Counted from the first letter of the stretch, positions 1 to 6,683 are shown. The stretch: 8,930 bases of DNA from Kiritimatiellia bacterium (GCA_900771305.1 CAAGNL010000225.1:1-8930), one strand, 5' to 3'. The notes: a model not told the origin generated them from the sequence alone. Numbers and translations are program-made.

Positions 1-15
1 CGACGGAGCGCGTCC
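1..15. repeat. Half copy of the GGACGCG/CGCGTCC hairpin repeat
   Basis: The first 15 bases match 91-105 at 14 of 15 positions (CGACGGAGCGCGTCC against CGACAGAGCGCGTCC). This is therefore the right half of a second copy of the hairpin found at 86-105, cut by the window edge. The two copies are direct repeats flanking the 9-bp array. It lies inside the type IIG reading frame. Confidence 0.55.
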
Positions 16-2263
16 CTCCCCCCGTACAGTCCCCATCGGCAAATCCTGTCAATCCTGTAAATCCTGTCTGAACATATTTTCCCCCGGACGCGACAGAGCG
101 CGTCCCGCCCTTCCCCGCCAGCAGATCGCTCATGAAATGCGACTGGAAGCACTCCTTCGCGTCGACCTCCGCCTCCGTGAACGGAATCCAGTGGTTGGGA
201 CCGTGTTCGCTGCTGATGCGGTTCTGACCGTGAAACAATGAGAATATCAAACAATCGGAGCTGAAAGTCGAATCGTCCTTCCAGTCCGCATTCGGAACCA
301 AATACTGGTCCCTATCATTCATCCATGTTGCTTCGACGCACTGGCGAATCGCATTGTACAAAGACATCGCGAGTACGTTTAGCTTGGTTATCTCAGCATA
401 GAAGTGATTGTGCTGGTCGTTGGGAGAAAGCCGCCCCGTCAGATAAATGCCGGAGTTATTCTGCACATTCGTCCCGTTCATTCTCAAATAACCAATGCGT
501 TCTCCGTTTTTGTCATAATACCCCCGAAGCCACTCAATCACATTAGCGTCCGTGTCGCCTGAACTGATGTTTTTTGAACCGACGTACTGCGACTTCGAAT
601 CGTAAACGTCCGTGGTCGTTTCCTCAAATGGCGCGCCCTCTCCCGTGCGCCAGACAAAGAACCCAATCGGGAACTGCCCGCTCACGTTGTCAAAGGTATT
701 GGCCGGGACGATGAAACTACGCCCAAGTCTCGCCTTAAACATCCTCCGAAATGTCGCGAAGTTGAGAGCTTGCACGATCTTGAGCTTCGAAAACTGCCCG
801 ATTACGGCTCCGTTGATTTCCTTGTAGATGCGATAAATGAACTGGGCGAACAGTTCACGGCAAGCAGGCGAAATCTCCTTTGCGTACTTGGTGTAAACGT
901 ATGTATCAAAGGAAACGCCCGACTTGGCCAGACCGCCCCCGGACATCGTCCTCTTCGTTCCCGCCTCCGCATACGGCGGATTGATGTAGATGACGAGCCT
1001 CTTGCGGCGTTCGGGGTCGTTGACGATCTCGCGGAGACCTTCGGGCAGTTTGTCGAAGGAGTCGTTGAGGAAGTCGAACTGGAAGACGTGGCTTTCGAGA
1101 AGGTTCGCGCCGTTCCTGATGCGCTCCTTCATCACATCGACGTCCTGCTGGTCGAGGGTCGAGGCCCAGACGCGGTACTTGTTCGTGAGGCCCGCCTCCA
1201 TGTTGCCCGTACCAGCGCAGCAGTCCCAGACGTCGTATTCGTCCTGCCAGTTTTCGCCGAGCTCCTTCGCGAGGTAGTCCTGCGAGAGCTCCACCCACTT
1301 CTGCGGCGTGAAGAACGCGCCCTTGCGCTCACGCACGTCCTGCGGCACGAGGAGGTCGAGGCGCTTGACGATGTAGTTCCAGTAGTCTTTGCGCGGTGGG
1401 CGCTTGTAGCGCCGCCAGAACGCGGCGTAGGCGGCAAGGCCTTCGTCGGACTTGAAGCCGAACGTGAGCTCGATGGCCAGTTCGTCGGCGTTGCGGCGGC
1501 GGACACGGTACTTGTCCCGTTCGTTCGCGTTGAACGTGATGTAGAAGTCGCTCGCCACGCGGTCGTCGGCGAGGTCCGCCGTGCCGTTGTCGTCGACGTT
1601 CAGCTCGGCCAGGTAGAAGTCGCGGTCGTAGAGCGAATACTTGCGCTTCAGCACGTCCCAGGGCGCGTCGATGTGCGGCAGCACGGCCTCGCGCCACTTG
1701 CGGTAGATGTGGGTGAAGTTGTTCTTGTCGATCTGGACGCGCGAGACGTCGGCGCGGCCGGTCCTGAAGTTCGCCTTGATGAACGCGCGCAGTTCGGCCT
1801 CGTCCGCCTCGAAATTGAAGAGCAGCGACTTCGCGGCGATGGTCTTCTCGGCGAGGGCGTGGAGCTGGGCGAACTCCTTCGACTCGTGGTTGCTGGGGGG
1901 CACGTTCCAGTTGAAGTCGTTCTGGGCGAAGACGTCGAGGACGGCGTTGTAGGGCAGGAAGGCGATCTTCTCCGCGTCGAACGCGCCGAGGAAGAGCGGC
2001 GGACGCTCCGTGTCGAACGTGCGGGCGCGGCCGATGGTGAGGATCAGCTGCACGAAGCTCTCGTGGATGTCCTTCCGCACGCCCGCCTTGGCCTCGGCCC
2101 AGAGCGCGTTCTCCGCCTCGTAGAGGGCGAGCTCGGTGGCAGGGATGGCGACGCAGAAGTCGACCTTGCCGATGATGCGCGTGGTGTCAAAGGCCGCGAA
2201 CCAGTCCGCCGCAACCTTGTTCTTCAGCTCCTCCTCAAGCAGTCCTATGGGGTATTTCGCCAT
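1..2263 (-). CDS. Type IIG restriction-modification enzyme (fused nuclease and N6-adenine methyltransferase), partial at its 3' end
   Basis: The frame is open from an ATG at 2263 to the left edge, giving 754 residues and no stop, so the C-terminus is missing. ATG is preceded by AGGAAGG at an 8-nt spacing. Residues 35-59 carry a PD-(D/E)XK-like pattern: D35 in VDF, then E57-A-K59 within LWAEAK. This would be the DNA-cutting domain. Residues 313-320 (RKGAFFTP) are the motif X region, DCCAGTGNME (347-356) is the AdoMet-binding motif I, and INPPYAE (N428) is the catalytic motif IV of N6-adenine methyltransferases. Beyond about residue 430 lies the presumed target-recognition region. One chain carrying nuclease and methylase, with no separate specificity gene in view, fits type IIG. 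GC falls sharply after the NPPY block, and residues from about 718 are encoded by repeat DNA. The methylase call is strong; the nuclease call rests on motif spacing. Confidence 0.85.
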   Translation of the reverse strand, partial: MAKYPIGLLEEELKNKVAADWFAAFDTTRIIGKVDFCVAIPATELALYEAENALWAEAKAGVRKDIHESFVQLILTIGRARTFDTERPPLFLGAFDAEKIAFLPYNAVLDVFAQNDFNWNVPPSNHESKEFAQLHALAEKTIAAKSLLFNFEADEAELRAFIKANFRTGRADVSRVQIDKNNFTHIYRKWREAVLPHIDAPWDVLKRKYSLYDRDFYLAELNVDDNGTADLADDRVASDFYITFNANERDKYRVRRRNADELAIELTFGFKSDEGLAAYAAFWRRYKRPPRKDYWNYIVKRLDLLVPQDVRERKGAFFTPQKWVELSQDYLAKELGENWQDEYDVWDCCAGTGNMEAGLTNKYRVWASTLDQQDVDVMKERIRNGANLLESHVFQFDFLNDSFDKLPEGLREIVNDPERRKRLVIYINPPYAEAGTKRTMSGGGLAKSGVSFDTYVYTKYAKEISPACRELFAQFIYRIYKEINGAVIGQFSKLKIVQALNFATFRRMFKARLGRSFIVPANTFDNVSGQFPIGFFVWRTGEGAPFEETTTDVYDSKSQYVGSKNISSGDTDANVIEWLRGYYDKNGERIGYLRMNGTNVQNNSGIYLTGRLSPNDQHNHFYAEITKLNVLAMSLYNAIRQCVEATWMNDRDQYLVPNADWKDDSTFSSDCLIFSLFHGQNRISSEHGPNHWIPFTEAEVDAKECFQSHFMSDLLAGKGGTRSVASGGKYVQTGFTGLTGFADGDCTGGGTRSV
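42..68. repeat. Three tandem 9-bp repeats (AATCCTGTC type)
   Basis: Units are AATCCTGTC (42-50), AATCCTGTA (51-59) and AATCCTGTC (60-68). Read on the minus strand in the type IIG frame they encode TGF-TGL-TGF, so each unit is exactly three codons and the frame is kept. I recall similar AATCCTGT arrays from intergenic DNA of other bacteria but cannot verify that here. Confidence 0.8.
86..105. repeat. REP-like inverted repeat
   Basis: Perfect 7-bp arms GGACGCG (86-92) and CGCGTCC (99-105) flank a 6-nt loop. Part of the same structure recurs at 1-15, so this is a repeated palindrome rather than a one-off hairpin. It is translated as part of the type IIG gene (around residues 720-727). It does not look like a terminator: there is no T-run on either side and the reading frame passes through it. 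Confidence 0.65.
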
Positions 2264-2286
2264 CGTACCAACCTTCCTGTTGAACA

Positions 2287-2321
2287 CGAACAGTATACCA
2301 AACCGAGAGGACGTGCCGCAA
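2287..2321 (-). promoter_or_regulatory. Promoter of the type IIG gene
   Basis: On the minus strand, TATACT (2292-2297) is preceded by TGG, giving an extended -10 box. TTGCGG (2316-2321) lies 18 bp upstream as a weak -35. The -10 box ends 28 nt before the ATG, which leaves room for a short leader with the AGGAAGG ribosome binding site at 2272-2278. The 14-mer TGGTATACTGTTCG (2287-2300) recurs exactly upstream of the GH2 gene. Confidence 0.6.
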
Positions 2322-2347
2322 AGACGGTCTCCGTAAACATTCCCGCC

Positions 2348-2366
2348 AAAATTCCAGGCGACTGGA
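2348..2366 (-). terminator. Weak possible terminator after ispH
   Basis: Just past the ispH stop, minus-strand TCCAG-TCGC-CTGGA forms a 5-bp stem, followed directly by AATTTT. The stem is short and the T-run imperfect, so termination would be leaky at best. It sits between the ispH stop and the promoter of the type IIG gene, where a terminator would be expected. Confidence 0.3.
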
Positions 2367-2370
2367 TGTT

Positions 2371-3243
2371 TTACGTCTCAAAGCGTTTGGAGAGGCATTC
2401 CGCCGCCTGCGAGAAGAACGACTCCGGCGTCGACGCCCCGGAAGTGACCCCCAGCACGGAGACGCCCGTGAAATCACTCGCGGCAAGCTCCTCCAGAGTC
2501 GCCACTCGCCAGGCGCGGGCGCCACCCGATTCGGCAAGCTCCGCCAGCCTACGCGTATTCGAACTTTTCGCGCTTCCCAGCACGAGCACACCATCACCTC
2601 CGCGTGCGGCAAAGGCCTTCACGGCCTCCTGACGGTCACGGGTTGCCATACAGGCCTCGGATGCGGGAGTCGTCTCCACATCCCGATAGCGCGCGCGGAG
2701 TTCACCAAGCACGCGACTCACGGCATCCGAGGACAATGTCGTCTGGCTCACCACGCCAATCCGAGCTCCTGTGGGAAATGCCAAGTCAGGAACGTCTTCC
2801 GGGCCAGCGACCACGGCCACCTGCGCACCGGCATCGCGCGCTTCATCCACCACCCCACGCACTTCGACGTGTTCGGAATGTCCGATCACCGCCACCGGCA
2901 TTCCACGGGCGGCATAATCACGGACCTGACGATGGACGCGTGCCACAAATGGGCAGGTCGCGTCAATGGTCGTCAAGCCTCGTCGAATTGCCTCTCGACG
3001 AATCGAGGGACCGACTCCATGGGCGGAGAAGAGAACTGTCGCCCCCTGGGGGATTTCCACGAGGTCGTCGACAAAACGCATTCCACGAGCCTTCAGATCC
3101 GCCACCACAGCCTCGTTGTGCACGAGTTCATGGAGGCAGTAGACCTCTGCCCCCGAAACAGCAAGGGCGCGAAACGCCGTTTCAATGGCGGCCTTCACGC
3201 CCGAGCAGAACCCATGGGGGGCTAGAATCTCAACCTTCGGCAT
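2371..3243 (-). CDS. ispH: 4-hydroxy-3-methylbut-2-enyl diphosphate reductase (IspH/LytB)
   Basis: This is the last enzyme of the MEP isoprenoid pathway, a cytoplasmic [4Fe-4S] enzyme that reduces HMBPP to IPP and DMAPP. I chose the ATG at 3243, giving 290 residues (MPKVEILAPHGFCSGV). The frame is open to 3279, but the upstream 12 residues match nothing in the family. The three cluster cysteines are present: C13 (HGFCSGV), C97 (DATCPFV) and C198 (EACMATRDRQEAV). Also visible are HGVGP (75-79), the GHSEHVEVRG region (121-130) with the substrate-binding His and Glu, SSNTRRL (227-233) and GVTSGASTPE (265-274). Length is within the family norm. The start lies inside the 3' end of mazG (14-nt overlap), with AAGGCGAAGG just upstream as a ribosome binding site, so the two are probably translationally coupled. 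Confidence 0.95.
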   Translation of the reverse strand: MPKVEILAPHGFCSGVKAAIETAFRALAVSGAEVYCLHELVHNEAVVADLKARGMRFVDDLVEIPQGATVLFSAHGVGPSIRREAIRRGLTTIDATCPFVARVHRQVRDYAARGMPVAVIGHSEHVEVRGVVDEARDAGAQVAVVAGPEDVPDLAFPTGARIGVVSQTTLSSDAVSRVLGELRARYRDVETTPASEACMATRDRQEAVKAFAARGGDGVLVLGSAKSSNTRRLAELAESGGARAWRVATLEELAASDFTGVSVLGVTSGASTPESFFSQAAECLSKRFET

Positions 3244-4024
3244 CCTTCGCCTTGTCCCAGAGAGCATCCATTTCCTCAAGAGTCATGGACTTGAGATCAC
3301 GCCCCGCGGCCTTCGCGCCTGCCTCGACTGCACGGAAACGACGGGCGAATTTGGCGGTGGAACCTTCCAGCGCCGATTCGGAATCGGCCTTGAGGTGGCG
3401 CGCGAGGTTCGTCACGGAGAAGAGCAGGTCTCCCAGCTCCTCCTTCACGTGCTCGTCCAAAGACGTATCCGAAGAATTCGCGACAGCCTCCTCGAGTTCG
3501 GCGATCTCCTCGCGGATCTTCGCAAGGGGCCCCTTCGCGTCCTTCCAGTCGAAGCCCACACGTGCGGCCTTCTCCTGCGAACGCTGGGCCTTCAGCAAAG
3601 CGGGCAGCGTGGAGGGCACACCGTCGAGAGCGCTGTGGCGCGCCTCCTTCCTGTGCTCCTGCTGCTTGATCTGCTCCCAGTTCCGAAGAACGGTCGCAGG
3701 ATCTTTCGCGTCAACTTCGCCGAAGACATGGGGATGCCGGCGAACAAGCTTGTCCGAGATGGCGTTGGCCACGTCGTCGAAGGAAAAGCGCCCCTCTTGC
3801 TCCGCCATGACGCACTGGAACATCACCTGCAGGAGCACATCGCCGAGCTCCTCCACGTAGTTCGACTGGTCGTCGGGTCGGTCCATCGCGGCGAGGAGCT
3901 CGTACGTCTCCTCGAGCACGCACGGCTTGAGCGTCGACAGCGTCTGGACACGATCCCATGGACAACCCGTCTCCGGGTCGCGGAGGCGGACCATGATGGA
4001 ATGAAGTCGTTCTATGCCGGACAT
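3230..4024 (-). CDS. mazG: Nucleoside triphosphate pyrophosphohydrolase MazG
   Basis: MazG hydrolyses NTPs and dNTPs to the monophosphate and PPi, cleaning non-canonical nucleotides from the pool and, in some bacteria, influencing (p)ppGpp-linked stress. The protein has 264 residues, close to the two-domain enterobacterial form. The N-terminal domain has RLRDPETGCPWD (13-24) and the metal-binding pattern EETYELL (38-44) with EELGDVL (58-64), then RRHPHVFG (95-102). The C-terminal domain repeats the pattern as EEIAELEEA (172-180) and EELGDLL (195-201), so both MazG domains keep their acidic residues. The N-terminus aligns from residue 1 with the E. coli protein as I recall it, which supports this start. 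No Shine-Dalgarno is visible: the leader is a T-run (TTTTTTT, 4031-4037) next to an octamer repeat array. It overlaps ispH downstream. Confidence 0.93.
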   Translation of the reverse strand: MSGIERLHSIMVRLRDPETGCPWDRVQTLSTLKPCVLEETYELLAAMDRPDDQSNYVEELGDVLLQVMFQCVMAEQEGRFSFDDVANAISDKLVRRHPHVFGEVDAKDPATVLRNWEQIKQQEHRKEARHSALDGVPSTLPALLKAQRSQEKAARVGFDWKDAKGPLAKIREEIAELEEAVANSSDTSLDEHVKEELGDLLFSVTNLARHLKADSESALEGSTAKFARRFRAVEAGAKAAGRDLKSMTLEEMDALWDKAKDAEG

Positions 4025-4037
4025 GGAATGAAAAAAA

Positions 4038-4140
4038 TTAAGTCGCTTCGCTTTAAGTGGTTAAGTAGTTAAGTCGTTTTAGCCACTTAACCACTTAACT
4101 ACTTAACCACTTAACTACTGAACTACTTAATCACTGAATC
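4038..4140. repeat. Octanucleotide repeat array forming a long inverted repeat
   Basis: The gap between mazG and the HAD gene consists of 8-bp units. From 4053, TTAAGTGG, TTAAGTAG and TTAAGTCG run in one orientation. From 4085, ACTTAACC, ACTTAACT, ACTTAACC, ACTTAACT, ACTGAACT, ACTTAATC and ACTGAATC run in the other. Arms 4053-4074 and 4093-4114 are perfect 22-bp inverted complements with an 18-nt loop. The array is AT-rich against its surroundings. On the minus strand the hairpin is followed, about 14 nt later, by a run of seven T (4031-4037). It could therefore act as a terminator of the upstream operon or as a stem in the mazG leader. Units are too short and lack spacers for CRISPR. Confidence 0.85.
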
Positions 4141-4143
4141 TCC

Positions 4144-4824
4144 CTAGATATGCAGCATGCGGAAGACGACGTTCGCGAGCTTCGCGTCGAAGTCATCCGC
4201 GACGGCATCCGCGCCACCGAAGTCCTGGTAGGCGACGTGGTCGTGCATGATCGCGAGGGCGCTCATGCCGGCGACGAGGGCGCTCTTCACGCCCTTGCCC
4301 GAACCCGTCACGGCGACCGTGAGCATATTCACGAGGTCGTTCTGATTGCAGGCGCGGCGCCAGGCATCCCACTTGCAGTTGCCGTAGGTGTTCGACGGCT
4401 CGGCGTAGGGGACGACACGTTCGGCGTCGAGGTCCGCAAGCGCGGGCTTGAGCTGCTCGATGTCCGAGCGAGTGGACACGACGACCTTCATGCCCTTGTC
4501 CGTGAGCGCCTTGACGAACGCCTTGAAACCGGGGGTGACGGCCGCGGCGGCCTTCTCCGTGAGCGCTGTCTTGAATGCCTCTGCGAGTTCCTGCGCGGTC
4601 GCCGCCGCATCGCCCTGAATCCCGAGCGAGTCGAACAGCTCCGTCAATCCGCCCTGGTAGTTTCCACCGACCAGATGGTTTGCCTCGAGCTTGACCGAGA
4701 GATCAACGCCCTTCGGAGCGAGAATCTTCTTGGCGACGTCGAACAGAATCTGGGCGCCATCGATTGCGGTAAAGTCGAATTCGATGACGACGCCGCGCGG
4801 AGCGGCCTTTCTCTCTTCTGCCAT
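4144..4824 (-). CDS. HAD-superfamily protein with degraded catalytic motifs
   Basis: The 226-residue protein keeps the HAD outline. Motif I is VVIEFDFTAID (12-22), with D17 as probable nucleophile. Motif II is VVVSTRSD (114-121), a motif III lysine lies at K151 in GNCKWDAW, and a motif IV-like stretch AVTGSGKGVKSALVAGM spans 171-187. Two acidic residues usual in HAD phosphatases are absent: the Asp two residues after the nucleophile is T19, and the motif IV Asp is replaced near G174. It may be an unusual HAD enzyme or a non-catalytic relative; the substrate is unknown. It starts 25 nt after the phosphofructokinase stop with AAGGAG at a 7-nt spacing, so it is surely cotranscribed, and a role near the fructose-6-phosphate/PPi step is possible. 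The fold call is by motif reading only. Confidence 0.65.
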   Translation of the reverse strand: MAEERKAAPRGVVIEFDFTAIDGAQILFDVAKKILAPKGVDLSVKLEANHLVGGNYQGGLTELFDSLGIQGDAAATAQELAEAFKTALTEKAAAAVTPGFKAFVKALTDKGMKVVVSTRSDIEQLKPALADLDAERVVPYAEPSNTYGNCKWDAWRRACNQNDLVNMLTVAVTGSGKGVKSALVAGMSALAIMHDHVAYQDFGGADAVADDFDAKLANVVFRMLHI

Positions 4825-4849
4825 GTCAATACTCCTTTCAGGAGACGTA

Positions 4850-6082
4850 TTACTTCTTCACGACGCGCGTCTTGCGGGGACGCGGCTGGCCGATTTCCTT
4901 GAGCAGCTTGCGGAAGCGGCTGTTGCGCACGTTGAACGGCTTGCCGCCCTTAATGCGCGGGAACTCGCACGCGCGGAGCTCGTTGTGCTGGTCTTCGTCC
5001 TTGCCGACCACGCCGCCGATGCCGGCGAGCGCGCACTCGACCGCCTTGACCGCGCACGCCTGGATCAGGCGGAGGTCCTTCTTGTTCGGCGCAGCCGCAC
5101 GGGCATAGTAGCCGCTCTTGAAGACCTGCGTCTTCTCGGCGCCGATCTTCGCCGCAAACTGCTTGGCGAAGTACTGGCCGACATTGACCTTGTCGAGCCG
5201 CGGGTGACCGAACGCGTCGAGCGGGATTTCCTCGCCCTGCTTCTTGAGCTCGGCGATGATCTGCTTCACGCACGCGCCCTCGGAAACGAAGATGTTCACG
5301 CTGTCGTACTTGTCCATGATCGCCCGAAGACGCTTGGCCTCGGCCTCGATGTCGATCTTCGCCTCGGGCACGTACACCGCGTGGACGTCCTGGCGCTCGC
5401 GCGTGAGACCGAAGTCCGGCACGAACTTGATGCGGCGGTCGAGCATCTTGTGATAGGCGATCGCCGTGAAGGCCGTGAGCCAGCCGCAGTTGCGGCCCAT
5501 GACTTCGTGGATGATCAGGGCGCGCGGATTCGCGCTGTTCTCCTTGACGACGTTCGCGAAGAACTTCGCACCTTCCTCGGCCGCCGTGTAGGCGCCCAGG
5601 GACTGCTTGATCGGGTAGACGTCGTTGTCGATCGTCTTCGGGAGGCCGACGACCGTGAGCGCGTAGTTGTTCTTCGCGAGGTAGGCCGCGAGATCGGCCG
5701 CCGTCGTGTTCGTGTCGTCGCCGCCGATCGTGTGGAGCACGTCGACGCCGTCCTTCACGAGCTGGTCCGCCGCAACCTTGAGCGGGTCCTCGCCTTCCTT
5801 CACGAGGCCGCGCTTCACGCAGTCCTTCACGTTCGTGAGCTTCACGCGGCTGTTGCCGATCGGGCTACCACCGTGCTTCGTGAGCACGAGCGCGTTCTTG
5901 CGCGCCGCCGGCGTCACCTTGATGGACTCGCCCTTGAGGAGTCCCATATAGCCATTGATGTAGCCGATGAGTTCGACTTCCGGCGCCTTCTTCGTGTATT
6001 CGTCGATCAGGAATCCGATCGAGGAGCTGAGGCAGGGCGCGAGACCGCCCGCCGTGAGGAACGCCACTTTCTTAACCGCCAT
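4850..6082 (-). CDS. pfp: Pyrophosphate-dependent 6-phosphofructokinase
   Basis: This enzyme reversibly phosphorylates fructose 6-phosphate with PPi to give fructose 1,6-bisphosphate, serving both glycolysis and gluconeogenesis in the cytoplasm. The 410 residues are within the usual range of group II PPi-PFKs. Visible landmarks are the N-terminal phosphate loop VAFLTAGGLAPCLSS (6-20), GGDDTN (120-125), PKTIDND (148-154) and EVMGRNCGW (193-201). The second Asp of GGDD and the Lys of PKTIDND are the residues that mark PPi users; ATP enzymes have GGDG and PGTIDND. The C-terminus is basic (RPRKTRVVKK). ATG at 6082 has AAAGG upstream. It follows ribH by 35 nt and precedes the HAD gene by 25 nt, making it the middle gene of an operon. 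Confidence 0.94.
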   Translation of the reverse strand: MAVKKVAFLTAGGLAPCLSSSIGFLIDEYTKKAPEVELIGYINGYMGLLKGESIKVTPAARKNALVLTKHGGSPIGNSRVKLTNVKDCVKRGLVKEGEDPLKVAADQLVKDGVDVLHTIGGDDTNTTAADLAAYLAKNNYALTVVGLPKTIDNDVYPIKQSLGAYTAAEEGAKFFANVVKENSANPRALIIHEVMGRNCGWLTAFTAIAYHKMLDRRIKFVPDFGLTRERQDVHAVYVPEAKIDIEAEAKRLRAIMDKYDSVNIFVSEGACVKQIIAELKKQGEEIPLDAFGHPRLDKVNVGQYFAKQFAAKIGAEKTQVFKSGYYARAAAPNKKDLRLIQACAVKAVECALAGIGGVVGKDEDQHNELRACEFPRIKGGKPFNVRNSRFRKLLKEIGQPRPRKTRVVKK

Positions 6083-6117
6083 CTTCTTCTACCTTTCTTT
6101 GAACTTGAGTCAAAAAC

Positions 6118-6579
6118 TTAAATCTGCTTCAGCACGTTCGCGAGCTCGATCGCCGCCTGCGTCGCCGCAAAGCCCTTGTTGCCCTGCTTCGTACCGCAGC
6201 GCTCGACCGCCTGCTCGAGGTTCTCGGCGCTCACCACGCCGTCCGTCACAGGAACGCCCGTTTCAAGGGAGATCTGGTTGAACGCACGCGCCGTCGTTTC
6301 GCAGATGAGGCCCGCATGCGCCGTCGCGCCCTGCACGACCGCGCCAAGACCAACCACCGCGTCGTACGTCCCCGACGCCGCAAGCTTCTTCGCGGTCACG
6401 GGAATCTCATACGCGCCCGGCACACGCACCAGCACGAGATTCTGCTCGTCACCGCCAAGACGCGTGAACGCGTCCGCGGCGCCCTTCACAAGCTGCTCCA
6501 CCAGGAAGGAGTTGAAACGACTCGCAATCAACGCGATCTTCAGCCCCTTCGCCGTCAAATTACCTTCGATTGTCTTCAT
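6118..6579 (-). CDS. ribH: 6,7-dimethyl-8-ribityllumazine synthase
   Basis: RibH condenses 5-amino-6-ribitylamino-uracil with 3,4-dihydroxy-2-butanone 4-phosphate to form lumazine, the penultimate step of riboflavin synthesis. The length (153 residues) is typical. Seen are SRFN (20-23), which contacts the pyrimidine substrate, RVPGAYEIP (52-60), the GAVVQGATAHAG loop (79-90) with H88 at the position of the catalytic histidine, and GVVSAENLEQAVERCGTKQGNKG (114-136), which holds the phosphate-contacting region. The loop reads QGATAH where many homologues have RGxTPHFD, so it is a divergent but plausible subtype. AAGGAAG sits about 6 nt before the ATG. No other riboflavin genes are in view; it is the first gene of an operon with PPi-phosphofructokinase. 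Confidence 0.94.
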   Translation of the reverse strand: MKTIEGNLTAKGLKIALIASRFNSFLVEQLVKGAADAFTRLGGDEQNLVLVRVPGAYEIPVTAKKLAASGTYDAVVGLGAVVQGATAHAGLICETTARAFNQISLETGVPVTDGVVSAENLEQAVERCGTKQGNKGFAATQAAIELANVLKQI

Positions 6580-6608
6580 GGCTCTTCCTTTCGGTTGAAA
6601 ACATGTCC

Positions 6609-6637
6609 ATTATCGCACGCAGAACGAATGGAAACAA
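6609..6637 (-). promoter_or_regulatory. Promoter of the ribH-pfp-HAD operon
   Basis: On the minus strand TTGTTT (6632-6637) and GATAAT (6609-6614) are separated by exactly 17 bp. The -10 box matches the consensus at five of six positions, the -35 at three of six. It lies 29 nt before the ribH ATG, leaving a leader of about 20 nt with the AAGGAAG ribosome binding site. It does not carry the TGGTATACTGTTCG element seen at the two accessory genes. Confidence 0.55.
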
Positions 6638-6655
6638 GCCCAAACCAGCCACATC

Positions 6656-6671
6656 GCGACAAAATTGTCGC
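6656..6671. promoter_or_regulatory. Short palindrome upstream of the ribH promoter, possible operator
   Basis: GCGACAA and TTGTCGC form perfect 7-bp arms around two bases. It lies about 20 bp upstream of the -35 box of the ribH promoter, which would suit a dimeric regulator, but no regulator gene is in the window. It could equally be a minor hairpin after the small ORF. Confidence 0.3.
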
Positions 6672-6683
6672 AAATCGGCTCCG

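Noticed and set aside
770..2632. 620-codon open frame on the plus strand
   Set aside because: It is antisense to the type IIG gene, whose minus-strand frame carries motif I, NPPY and FFTP. The plus product is a low-complexity Val/Arg/Leu/Glu protein typical of shadow frames in GC-rich DNA, and it runs past the end of that gene into ispH.
3244..3279. Longer N-terminus of IspH starting at 3279
   Set aside because: The extra 12 residues (MRKWMLSGTRRR) precede the conserved start MPKVEILAPHGFC, and that start has its own ribosome binding site.
3185..4072. 295-codon open frame on the plus strand
   Set aside because: It is antisense to mazG, which is confirmed by two conserved MazG domains.
4038..4140. 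CRISPR array
   Set aside because: The 8-bp units abut one another without spacers and occur in both orientations. No cas gene is present. The same holds for the 9-bp array at 42-68.
4691..6121. 476-codon open frame on the plus strand
   Set aside because: It is antisense to the PPi-phosphofructokinase gene, rich in Arg, Val, Leu and Asp, with no recognisable domain.
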